Below, piece after piece: positions 8,992-17,831 of a DNA stretch of 36,666 bases. The stretch lies in the NCBI GenBank assembly GCA_014238535.1, contig JABAAW010000011.1:282-36947 (forward strand), written 5' to 3'. A program made the translations under genes and the position numbers. The DNA is from Alphaproteobacteria bacterium (lineage in GTDB: Bacteria > Pseudomonadota > Alphaproteobacteria > JABAAW01). The notes beneath the pieces were generated by a model. That model was not told the DNA's origin and ran no database searches. It saw only the letters and a program-made list of their open reading frames with translations. Every line of letters begins with the position of its first letter. Position 1 is the stretch's first letter.

Positions 8992-11900
8992 ATGCACGCA
9001 TCTGAAAATCCGAAGCAGCATAACGAAAAGCTATCCTCTCAATCCGCTACGGTGATTGCTCCGCACGCCGTTGCCAACGATGTAGGTTTCATACACCTGC
9101 GCGTCCATACAGCATACTCGATGCTTGAAGGTACGCTACGCGCACAAGACCTAGTCAACTATTGCAAAAAATATAGAGTGCCAGCTGTCGCTATAACCGA
9201 TAGCAACGGACTATTCGGAATACCTGAGATGAGTGCCGCGCTAGAGCAAGCCGGTGTCAAGCCTTTGTTAGGGCTCGAGGCACAACTAGAATTCGATGAT
9301 ATAGCGCAAAATAGGCGCAGCGCGCAAGAAACGCAAACTCGGACAGCTCCTCTCGTCTTCTTCGCTATGAACGAAAAAGGCTACGCAAACCTGATGCGCC
9401 TAGCGAGCGCAATATACCGCATAGAGCAAAATGACGACAAGCAAGCAGTCGAAAACACGCACGCAAGCATCAACGATAACTCGCAAACCAATAGCCAACC
9501 TAGTACGCAGGCTATTGTATCTAACACCCATAAGCCTTGTCTAAACCTCGAGCACCTAGAGCGCTACAACGAAGGAATACTTACTCTATCAGGCGGGAAC
9601 AACGGTCCATTAGGGCTGCTGCTGGCAGAGCAGCGCACGCGCGAAGCTAACACGCTTGCTCAACGCTTACATAAAATCTTCCCGCAAAGATTCTACATAG
9701 AACTAAATCGTTTCACCGAAGCTAAAGAAAACAAAAATATACAGCCCTCACGAATAGCAGAGGAAGCAGTCGCACGCGAGCGGCGCATCGAGGAGGGATT
9801 GCTAAATATATGCCGCAAAATGTCTCTGCCACCAGTCGCTACCAACAATTGCATGTTCGCAAACCAAAACCTATACGAAGCGCACGACGTTCTGCTCGCA
9901 ATCGCCGACGGCGTGCAAGTCGCAAGCGGAGAGCGCCGCCGCGCTATGCCCGCGCAAGAACTAACCTCGCCCGCGAAAATGCGCACGCTATTCAAAGACA
10001 TTCCCGAAGCTTGTGAAAATACAATACATATCGCAGAGCGCTGCAATAAAATCTTCGAGCAAAGAAAGCCTCTGCTTCCGCGATTCGCGACTTCGCACGG
10101 CGAAAGCGAGGCACAAGTATTGCAGCAGAAAGCCGAAAAAGGACTCGCCGATATCTTTATAAAAAATCTCAACCTGCAAGAAGAAGACGAACAGCGGAAA
10201 ATCTATCAAAAACGACTAGCATTAGAGCTAAATGTGATTATCGAAAAAGGCTTACAAGGATACTTCCTAATAGTCGCAGACTTCATAAGCTGGGCAAAAG
10301 AAAAAGGCATACCCGTCGGACCAGGACGCGGATCAGGCGCAGGCTCGTTGGTCGCATGGGCACTAGGTATTACCGCGCTAAACCCCGTACGCTGGGGCTT
10401 GCTCTTCGAGCGATTCCTAAACCCCGAACGCATGTCAATGCCAGACTTCGATATAGATTTCTGTCAAGAACGACGAGAACAGGTAATAGCATACGTGCGC
10501 GAAAAATACGGCAAGGACAAAGTAGGACAGATAATTACATTCGGAACGCTACAAGCGCGCGCAGCCGTGCGCGATGTCGGAAGAACCTTAGGCATACCAT
10601 ACCCGCGCGTAGATCAATTGTGTAAAACAATACCAGCGCTGTGCTCCTTGAAGGACGCTCTCAAAGAAGCCAGTAGCCCGCTCGCGCGTGCAAAAAAAGA
10701 AGACAAGCAGATCGCAAAATTGCTCGATCTATCATTGCAGCTAGAGGGATTATATCGACACGCCTCCACGCACGCCGCAGGAATCGTCATCGGAGACAGA
10801 CCGCTCGTCGAACTAGTGCCACTATATCGCGACAAGATAAACGACGCCAACTCAACGCAGTTTACTATGAAGTATGTCGAGCAAGCAGGGTTGATCAAGT
10901 TCGACTTCTTGGGGTTGAAAGCCTTGAGCGTCATGGCGCATTGCAAAAACTTGTTAGACGAACGCGGGATCGAGATGGACCTAGATAACCTAGAGTTGGA
11001 TTGCCCGAAGGTCTATGACTTGTTTTCCCGTGCCGATACTTTCGGTGTCTTCCAGTTCGAATCAAGCGGAATACGCGACGTGCTAAAACGCATGCGGCCA
11101 GATCGCTTCGAAGATATCATCGCCGCCGTAGCCCTATACCGTCCAGGGCCGATGGAACAGATCCCTAACTACATCGCACGCAAGCACGGCGAGCAAAAAA
11201 TAGTATACCTGCACGAAAAACTACAACCAATACTACAAGAAACTTACGGCATTCCAGTCTACCAAGAGCAAGTCATTTGCATGGCACAGGTACTGGCGGG
11301 ATTCTCGTTGGGGACATCAGATCATTTGCGACGTGCAATGGGCAAAAAAGACCCCGTCGAGATGAGCGCACAGCGTAAAGATTTCATAGAGGGATGCCAC
11401 AAAAATAATATCGATAGTAGGCTCGCCAAAAAAATATTCGAGCACATTTACGCATTCGCAGGATATGGATTCAACAAGTCGCACGCCGCCGCATACGCCA
11501 TGATCGCATATCAGACTGCATGGCTACGCGTGCATCACCCAGCTATCTTCTTCACATCCATGATGTTCTTCGACGCAGACAATACAGATCGCTTGGCGCA
11601 GTACATTCCTTGCTTGCAAGCGTTAGGCATAAAACTGCTACCGCCTGCCATAAATCAATCGCAGGTAGGATTCGCGCTCGAAAAGCATAACGGAAAAGAC
11701 GCAATTCGCTACGGGCTCGGCGCACTAAAAAATGTCGGACCAGCAGCGATGCACGCTCTAGTAGCAGAGCGCGAGAAAAACGGGAACTATCGCGATTTGT
11801 TCGATCTAGCAGAAAGACTAACAGTACAAAACGCAACCATAACGCGGCGCGCAATAGAGGCTTTGGTGCGCTCAGGCGCTCTCGACGAATTAAACAGCAA

Positions 11901-12918
11901 CCGCGCTCAGAGCATCGAGACTATAGACCTATTGCTATACATCATGCAGAGCAGGCGGGCAAACGAACAGACGCAAGACTCTCTATTCGGAAAATCAGAC
12001 GAGGGGGCTATCGCTCCGCGAATATTACCAGAAACACCACGCTGGCAGCGCGAGCAGGAAATGCGCGAGGAACGCGAGGCGATCGGATTTTATATTAGCG
12101 GACACCCGTTGGCAGAATATCTCAAAATATCCAGAGAGCAGGAACTGCGCAACGCCGCTACAATCGAAAACTTGCGCGGTGGCGAGCGGTTTCGCATTCT
12201 GGGGCTGGTCGAGGGAATTCGCCAAAAAAGGCTCAAGCAAAAAAATCCCAACGATGCTCCGCTAAACCTAATGCTGCTATCCTTGTCCGACCCTAGCGGT
12301 TTCTTCGAGGCAACGATCTTCGATAAGCAAGCGCAACGCTATCCATTTCTACAAGTCGGTGCCGCAGTCATAATGGAACTCGATTGCGTGTACATCGAGG
12401 CGCGCGATAGCTTGCAAATGCGGGTGGTGAAACTCAAGCCTCTTGAAAAATTTACCGCACAACTCGCTAAAGCCGACGAAGCTAACAAAAAAAATCCTAG
12501 CAAAAAAAATCTTAGCAAAAAAGACGGAAGTCAGAAGCGAGCGATCGCTAATGGGGCAAGCCAGAATGCTATAAGCGAAAATGCGTTAAGCCAAAATGGC
12601 GTCAGCGGGTATCCCATACCAGCGATTACAGATAGCCCACCCCACCCCCCACAGCAGCCATCATCTAGGGAAATACTACAGTTATTCGTAGGCAGCGCGA
12701 CAGCGAATGGCTGGAAGCCGCAAACCTTGGCAGAACTGCTAGAGAAGCACGCGCGTGCTGGTAGCGGTCGTATCGAACTGCATATTCGCGAGGAGGCTCG
12801 CACAATCCGCGTATCTTTGGCGCAGAACTACCGTCTAGATGAAGCGTTGGAACGCGCACTAAAGGGCTTGGACGGAGTCGATAGGGTAGAGCGTTGCGCC
12901 GCAACTATCGATGGCTAG
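8992..12918 (+). CDS. dnaE: DNA polymerase III subunit alpha
   Basis: 1308-aa ORF with PHP domain (FIHLRVHTAYSMLEGTLRAQDLV), GPGRGSGAGSLVAWALGIT, MPDFDIDFCQERREQVI, HASTHAAGIVIGD, GYGFNKSHAAAYAMIAYQTAWL. Confidence 0.98.
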   Translation: MHASENPKQHNEKLSSQSATVIAPHAVANDVGFIHLRVHTAYSMLEGTLRAQDLVNYCKKYRVPAVAITDSNGLFGIPEMSAALEQAGVKPLLGLEAQLEFDDIAQNRRSAQETQTRTAPLVFFAMNEKGYANLMRLASAIYRIEQNDDKQAVENTHASINDNSQTNSQPSTQAIVSNTHKPCLNLEHLERYNEGILTLSGGNNGPLGLLLAEQRTREANTLAQRLHKIFPQRFYIELNRFTEAKENKNIQPSRIAEEAVARERRIEEGLLNICRKMSLPPVATNNCMFANQNLYEAHDVLLAIADGVQVASGERRRAMPAQELTSPAKMRTLFKDIPEACENTIHIAERCNKIFEQRKPLLPRFATSHGESEAQVLQQKAEKGLADIFIKNLNLQEEDEQRKIYQKRLALELNVIIEKGLQGYFLIVADFISWAKEKGIPVGPGRGSGAGSLVAWALGITALNPVRWGLLFERFLNPERMSMPDFDIDFCQERREQVIAYVREKYGKDKVGQIITFGTLQARAAVRDVGRTLGIPYPRVDQLCKTIPALCSLKDALKEASSPLARAKKEDKQIAKLLDLSLQLEGLYRHASTHAAGIVIGDRPLVELVPLYRDKINDANSTQFTMKYVEQAGLIKFDFLGLKALSVMAHCKNLLDERGIEMDLDNLELDCPKVYDLFSRADTFGVFQFESSGIRDVLKRMRPDRFEDIIAAVALYRPGPMEQIPNYIARKHGEQKIVYLHEKLQPILQETYGIPVYQEQVICMAQVLAGFSLGTSDHLRRAMGKKDPVEMSAQRKDFIEGCHKNNIDSRLAKKIFEHIYAFAGYGFNKSHAAAYAMIAYQTAWLRVHHPAIFFTSMMFFDADNTDRLAQYIPCLQALGIKLLPPAINQSQVGFALEKHNGKDAIRYGLGALKNVGPAAMHALVAEREKNGNYRDLFDLAERLTVQNATITRRAIEALVRSGALDELNSNRAQSIETIDLLLYIMQSRRANEQTQDSLFGKSDEGAIAPRILPETPRWQREQEMREEREAIGFYISGHPLAEYLKISREQELRNAATIENLRGGERFRILGLVEGIRQKRLKQKNPNDAPLNLMLLSLSDPSGFFEATIFDKQAQRYPFLQVGAAVIMELDCVYIEARDSLQMRVVKLKPLEKFTAQLAKADEANKKNPSKKNLSKKDGSQKRAIANGASQNAISENALSQNGVSGYPIPAITDSPPHPPQQPSSREILQLFVGSATANGWKPQTLAELLEKHARAGSGRIELHIREEARTIRVSLAQNYRLDEALERALKGLDGVDRVERCAATIDG
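12487..12606. repeat. About 8 units of a 15-bp period (pentapeptide) repeat within dnaE
   Basis: KKNPS/KKNLS/KKDGS/QKRAI/ANGAS/QNAIS/ENALS/QNGVS; the first DNA units (aacaaaaaaaatcct / agcaaaaaaaatctt) are nearly identical. Confidence 0.8.
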
Positions 12919-12924
12919 CGTTAC

Positions 12925-15072
12925 TTAAGGTGTTCCTGCGCTGGTGTTCCTGCGCTCGTCTTTGGCTTGCAAAGCCTTGATTATTTTATCCGCCGCTTGC
13001 GCTAGATTGCTACCAGGACCGAATAGCGCGAAAACGCCACTCTGCAGTAAGTCCTTGTAGTCCTGCGGTGGTATCACGCCACCGCACACGACTAGAATGT
13101 CGCCCGCTTGACAACGATGCAACTCAGCCATCAACTGCGGCACCAATGCCTCGTGCGCGCCTGCTTGCGTCGAGACACCGATGATGTCGACCTCGTTGGC
13201 TATCGCTTGGCGAGCTGCTTCGTGCGGAGTTTGGAATAGCGGTGCTATGTCAACATCGAAGCCGAAGTCAGCGAAGGCTGCAGCTACCGTGCGTGCTCCA
13301 CGATCATGCCCATCCTGACCTAGTTTGACTACGAGCAGACGCGGGCGTCGTCCCTTCTTGCTTGCAAACTCATCCGTCGAGCGACGCAGAGCAGACAAAA
13401 CCTTCTTATCGGCAAACGCCTCGCCATAGACGCCTCGCGGGGCAAGCGTGCGTTGGCTGTGACGACCACCAAGACCGCGCGCAAGCGCATCCGATATCTC
13501 GCCGATAGTCGCGCGTGCGCGCGCCGCAACGATCGCGTGCTCTAGCAACGGCTCGTCTGCCTTAGCGCATGCTTTCTCAAGGGCTGTAAGCGAGGATAGA
13601 AGACGTTGCTCGTCGCGATTAGACCTAACATCGTGCAGAGAGGCAAGCTGGCGTTGTAGAACCTCTCGCAAATTAATCGAAAGCGTATCTAGTTCAGGCG
13701 CTGTACCTTCATCGTGCGTAAAAGCGTTGACGCCTACTTGCACCTCCTGCAAACTATCAAGGCGTGCTTGCCTTGCTGCCGCTTGCGTCGCTATCCAACC
13801 GCTCGCCGTATCGTTTGCAAGCGCTGCAACCATTCCCCCCTCACGCTCGATGGTATCTATTATCTCTTCTGCTTGCGTTATCATATGGTGCGTAAGGCTT
13901 TCGAAATAGTAGCTGCCCGCAAGCGGGTCGATCGCACCCGTTATGCCACTTTCGTTTTGCAAAATAAGTTGTGTGTTAAGTGCAATGTGCGACGAAAAAT
14001 CGCTCGGTAATGCTATCGCCTCATCGAAGGCGTTCGTGTGCAACGATTGCGTTCCTCCTAAGACTGCCGCTAAGGCTTCTAAAGTTGTGCGAACGATGTT
14101 GTTATACGGAGCTTGCGCTGTCAACGACACGCCAGAGGTTTGGCAATGCGTGCGTAGGCGTAAAGCTTCGCTACTCTTGACTGCAAACTTTTCGCGCATC
14201 ATTTTTGCCCACAGGAAACGGGCAGCGCGTAGCTTAACCGCTTCTTGTAAAAACTGCATGCCTATGCCGAAAAAAAATGATAGGCGCGGGGCAAATCGCT
14301 CGACCGATAGACCGCACGATTGCGCCGCGCGCACATACTCCAGTCCATCGGCAAGCGTCAGACCTAGCTCTAATACCGGCGAGGCTCCAGCCTCTTGGAA
14401 GTGGTAGCCAGAAATAGATATCGGGTTAAACTTTTGCATCTCGCTAGTCGTGAAGCGGATAACATCCGTAAGCAGTCGCATCGAGGGCTTGGGCGCGTAA
14501 ATATAGGTGTTGCGTACCAAAAACTCCTTCAAAATATCGTTCTGCACAGTGCCCTTCAACGCGCTACGCTTTACTCCTTGCTCTTCTGCTGCGACGATGA
14601 AAAAAGCCATTATCGGTAGCACTGCGCCGCTCATGGTCATCGAGACGCTAACCCCATCGAGTCTTATCCCCTCAAATAGTCTTTTCATGTCCTCGATCGA
14701 ATCTATGGCGACACCAGCCTTACCAACATCACCGACTACGCGCGGGTGATCGGAATCGTAGCCGCGATGCGTCGGCAGGTCGAATGCAACAGACAAGCCA
14801 TGCTGCCCGCGTTTCAAAGCTTGATGGTAGAACGCATTCGACGCCTCGGCTGTCGAAAAGCCCGCGTACTGGCGAGTAGTCCAAGGCTGCCCCGAATACA
14901 TCGTCGCGTACGGACCGCGTAAAAAATTCGGCTCGCCAGGTTTCTTATCCGCGAACTCGCCTTGCAAGTGCTTGCACGCAAGTAAATCCGAAGCCTCGCA
15001 CAAGGCATTAGGCATGCGCGACCAAAACTGGTCGAGCGAAGAATCTGAACTGCTGTTTCTACTCTCTACCAT
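12925..15072 (-). CDS. Methylmalonyl-CoA mutase family protein with catalytic and B12-binding domains on one chain
   Basis: 715-aa ORF; YATMYSGQPWTTRQYAGFSTAEASNAFYHQALKRGQHGLSVAFDLPTHRGYDSDHPRV and C-terminal cobalamin-binding motif KLGQDGHDRGARTVAAAFADFGFDVDIAPLFQTPHEA. Confidence 0.95.
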   Translation of the reverse strand: MVESRNSSSDSSLDQFWSRMPNALCEASDLLACKHLQGEFADKKPGEPNFLRGPYATMYSGQPWTTRQYAGFSTAEASNAFYHQALKRGQHGLSVAFDLPTHRGYDSDHPRVVGDVGKAGVAIDSIEDMKRLFEGIRLDGVSVSMTMSGAVLPIMAFFIVAAEEQGVKRSALKGTVQNDILKEFLVRNTYIYAPKPSMRLLTDVIRFTTSEMQKFNPISISGYHFQEAGASPVLELGLTLADGLEYVRAAQSCGLSVERFAPRLSFFFGIGMQFLQEAVKLRAARFLWAKMMREKFAVKSSEALRLRTHCQTSGVSLTAQAPYNNIVRTTLEALAAVLGGTQSLHTNAFDEAIALPSDFSSHIALNTQLILQNESGITGAIDPLAGSYYFESLTHHMITQAEEIIDTIEREGGMVAALANDTASGWIATQAAARQARLDSLQEVQVGVNAFTHDEGTAPELDTLSINLREVLQRQLASLHDVRSNRDEQRLLSSLTALEKACAKADEPLLEHAIVAARARATIGEISDALARGLGGRHSQRTLAPRGVYGEAFADKKVLSALRRSTDEFASKKGRRPRLLVVKLGQDGHDRGARTVAAAFADFGFDVDIAPLFQTPHEAARQAIANEVDIIGVSTQAGAHEALVPQLMAELHRCQAGDILVVCGGVIPPQDYKDLLQSGVFALFGPGSNLAQAADKIIKALQAKDERRNTSAGTP
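12929..12956. repeat. 2 x 14-bp perfect tandem repeat at the 3' end of the mutase gene
   Basis: ggtgttcctgcgct twice. Confidence 0.9.
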
Positions 15073-15133
15073 GCGCTACACGATGGCTACATAGTAATGA
15101 CTAGCTTGCACTTCCGCAATAGCGCTAGGATAA

Positions 15134-16174
15134 TTACCAATCACGCGCACGCGGCAGGTGCAGTGCTAGTTCTATGGGACAGCCAAAGCGTCTTTGCAAT
15201 GCGTCCTTAGCAAGCTGCTCTAGCGTATTTAGCAAGCGTCCCTCTTGTGTGAGTAATAGGCGTCGTTGGCTTTCGCGGCGCAGGCGTAAGCGTTGCGCTA
15301 TCACCAAAACGCCATCATCGCGCTTACTAACAAGCTCGCCTTCAACGCGCGCATCATAGGGTAGTTCCGCGTGTAGGCGATCGTATAGTACACTGCGTGT
15401 TATCTCGCTCGCTATGAGCGTCGTCTCGCGCGTATCACCATCGCTCTCGTATAGGAAATTCGACGCAGGTAGTGATTGCAGTAGATGTTCGCGGGCGGAC
15501 GCGATGCCGTCTCCTTTCTTTGCCGAGAGCATGAATAGTTGAGGGCAAAGCTGTGCCTGCTTGAGCTGCGCTGCTAGCGGTAGCAGTTTACGCTTGTCGG
15601 GCACAAGGTCTATTTTATTTAGTGCGAAAAACACTAGTGGTTTGATTGCGTTATCTGAGGCATTTGCGACAGCACCATTTGCCGTCGCACGCGTATCGGT
15701 GATGGCGGCTTCGCTGTTGAGTGCTGTTTGCGTTTGCGCGAGGGTGATAGCAACACGCAGAGCCTCCTCGCCGCGCGCAGCATCGACTACCCATAGGTTG
15801 ATGTCTGCAAGCTGCGCCGAATGCAACGCTTCCTCGCGCATACGTCTGCGCCAGTAATCGCGTCCGTGCGCGTGAGTGGGAGTTTGACTCGCATTAGCCT
15901 GAGTATTAGCCTGAGTATTAGCCTGGGAGCGGGGCTGGGAGTGGGCATTGGGGTGGCGAGCGGATTGCTTTTTCTCCGCCATAATAAGCCCTGCCGTATC
16001 TTCGATTACAAGTTGACGCTCGCCTCGTGTCATAACCGCACGCATGCGCTCGCGCGTCAAGTTGCGCTTGTGGTGGACACTCGCGAGCGGTGCTTCGAGC
16101 AGTGCGTTCATAAGCCGCGACTTACCCGCGTTGCTCTCGCCTAGTAATGCTACCACTCCGCAGTAACTCTTCAT
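15134..16174 (-). CDS. era: GTPase Era with an insertion after G3
   Basis: G1 GESNAGKS, G3 DTAGLI, G4 NKID, C-terminal KH-like region RLRLRRESQRRLLLTQEGRLLNTLEQLAKDALQRRFGCPIELALHL; directly downstream of rnc. Confidence 0.9.
   Translation of the reverse strand: MKSYCGVVALLGESNAGKSRLMNALLEAPLASVHHKRNLTRERMRAVMTRGERQLVIEDTAGLIMAEKKQSARHPNAHSQPRSQANTQANTQANASQTPTHAHGRDYWRRRMREEALHSAQLADINLWVVDAARGEEALRVAITLAQTQTALNSEAAITDTRATANGAVANASDNAIKPLVFFALNKIDLVPDKRKLLPLAAQLKQAQLCPQLFMLSAKKGDGIASAREHLLQSLPASNFLYESDGDTRETTLIASEITRSVLYDRLHAELPYDARVEGELVSKRDDGVLVIAQRLRLRRESQRRLLLTQEGRLLNTLEQLAKDALQRRFGCPIELALHLPRARDW
15893..15944. repeat. 12-bp period tandem repeat in era
   Basis: attagcctgagt / attagcctgagt / attagcctggga, then gcctgggagcgg / ggctgggagtgg; encodes SQPRSQANTQANTQANAS. 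Confidence 0.85.
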
Positions 16175-16906
16175 CTATCCGCCATCTTCCAATCGCCCAA
16201 GCTTGTCTAGCAGTAGGGCGGCAGCCTTGCTCATCGCTTCCTTCTTGCTCGAGGCTATCGCCTCCGCAGCCTGAGTTCCTATACGCTCTTTCGCATAGCT
16301 CGTAGGTGCTTCTGCTGTTTGCTGTAACGAAACATTAATCGTAAACTGCAACTTGTGCGCTGGACCATCAACGTTCGTCGTTTCATAGAGTGGTAGCGGT
16401 AACGATCGCGCCTGACACCATTCCTGCAAGCGCGAGCGGGAATCGCTCTGTTTAGCGCTATCATCGTCTAGCGCTTCGCGCCAATGAGTAAGCACCAAGC
16501 AACGCAAGGTTTCGATATCGCTATCGAGGTAGATAGCCGCCAGCAGTGCCTCGCATATATCCGCGTGCAATGCCTTTTGCGTACCAAAGCCCTGCGCGCG
16601 CAGGTCGTCATCGACCTCGACGGTTTCTTCAAGCCGCCAACTACTGACTATCGAGGCAAGGCGTGTGCGTGAAACCGCTCCCGCCATACGCTTACTCAAG
16701 CCACCTTCGTTCTCGTTCGGAAAACGCTTATACAACGCCTCGGCAACAACCAGCCCCAGTAGCCTATCACCTAGAAACTCTAGCCTTTCGTAGCTCTGTC
16801 GATCACGCAGGCTCTTGTGCGTTAACGCAGTTTGCAACAACCGCCGATCACGAAACTTATACCCTAGTCTGTCTTCGAGCGCGGCGTATTTGCTATCACT
16901 GAACAT
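16175..16906 (-). CDS. rnc: Ribonuclease III
   Basis: RNase III signature ERLEFLGDRLLGLVVAEALYKRFP and dsRBD; start chosen at the internal ATG (MFSDSKYAALEDRLGYKFRD), which overlaps the lepB end by about 11 nt. Confidence 0.93.
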   Translation of the reverse strand: MFSDSKYAALEDRLGYKFRDRRLLQTALTHKSLRDRQSYERLEFLGDRLLGLVVAEALYKRFPNENEGGLSKRMAGAVSRTRLASIVSSWRLEETVEVDDDLRAQGFGTQKALHADICEALLAAIYLDSDIETLRCLVLTHWREALDDDSAKQSDSRSRLQEWCQARSLPLPLYETTNVDGPAHKLQFTINVSLQQTAEAPTSYAKERIGTQAAEAIASSKKEAMSKAAALLLDKLGRLEDGG

Positions 16907-17660
16907 CGCCCGTTGTTCTGTTTCTTTCTTCTGCCTCGATGTCGCTGAGCGAGCGCAACACGCGCTGCCAGCGTACATTAAACGGGAACGATCTGTCTAA
17001 ATCGACTGAAAACCACACACGTACAACAGGTCCTACTAGGTGGCTGTACGGAACAAAGCCAACCTCGTTGCCATACCTGCTATCGAGCGAGTTATCTCGA
17101 TTATCGCCCATGAAAAAATACTTGCCGCTAGGGACACGGTATAGCGGCGTGTTGTCTTGCACGCCGTTATCGCCATCGCTCTCCTCTATTGGATAGCTGA
17201 CTCCGTTCGGTAGCGTCTCGCGGTAGTTGCTGTTAGATAGCCTTTCGCGCGTGACCCTCTGCGAGTTAATCTCGAGCACCCCATCGACTACACGGATGCT
17301 ATCGCCTGGCAAGCCGACTATCCTTTTAACCAGTATCTCGTTGGTCTTATTAGGCTTTCTGAAAACCGCCATGTCGCCGCGTTCAGGTTGCTTGCCAAGA
17401 ATCCTACCGCTCTGCTTGCCTAGCACAAAGGATAAAAAAGGTACGCTGAATACTCCGTAGCCGTAGCGAGACTTCGAGACAAAAATAAAGTCGCCGATCA
17501 ACAGGTTGGGCTGCATCGAGCCCGATGGAATGCGAAATGGCTCCCACAATAAGCTACGAAATAATATGACTACCGTAACGGCTAGGATGATCGGGCGAAA
17601 AAAATCGCGCCACAAAAAACTTGGCATAAGACGAGGTGCGCTTGGCGGGCGTGAAGACAC
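16896..17660 (-). CDS. lepB: Signal peptidase I
   Basis: IPSGSMQPNLLIGDFIFVSK, RGDMAVFRKP, VKRIVGLPGDSI, FFMGDNRDNSLDSR. Confidence 0.96.
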   Translation of the reverse strand: MSSRPPSAPRLMPSFLWRDFFRPIILAVTVVILFRSLLWEPFRIPSGSMQPNLLIGDFIFVSKSRYGYGVFSVPFLSFVLGKQSGRILGKQPERGDMAVFRKPNKTNEILVKRIVGLPGDSIRVVDGVLEINSQRVTRERLSNSNYRETLPNGVSYPIEESDGDNGVQDNTPLYRVPSGKYFFMGDNRDNSLDSRYGNEVGFVPYSHLVGPVVRVWFSVDLDRSFPFNVRWQRVLRSLSDIEAEERNRTTGDVQ

Positions 17661-17719
17661 TATCCGTTATAACTCTTTTGAGTATGGTTGCGATTATCAG
17701 TTTATTAGGCAATCTGCCG

Positions 17720-17742
17720 TATTAGTCTAGTACAGACTAATA
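17720..17742. promoter_or_regulatory. Perfect inverted repeat between modC and lepB
   Basis: TATTAGTCT-AGTAC-AGACTAATA: 9-bp perfect arms, 5-nt loop, about 60 bp upstream of the lepB start. Confidence 0.5.
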
Positions 17743-17831
17743 TACCTAGCAGTGATAGCAAAACGAGGCGCAACATGTCAATGCGCTCGCATCAAAAATA
17801 AGTTCAAAGTATAAGTATAGCCGATACCATA

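Noticed and set aside
9693-10172. 159-aa ORF antisense to dnaE
   Set aside because: Shadow ORF opposite conserved dnaE codons.
13943-14407. 154-aa ORF antisense to the mutase gene
   Set aside because: Shadow ORF opposite a well-supported coding sequence.
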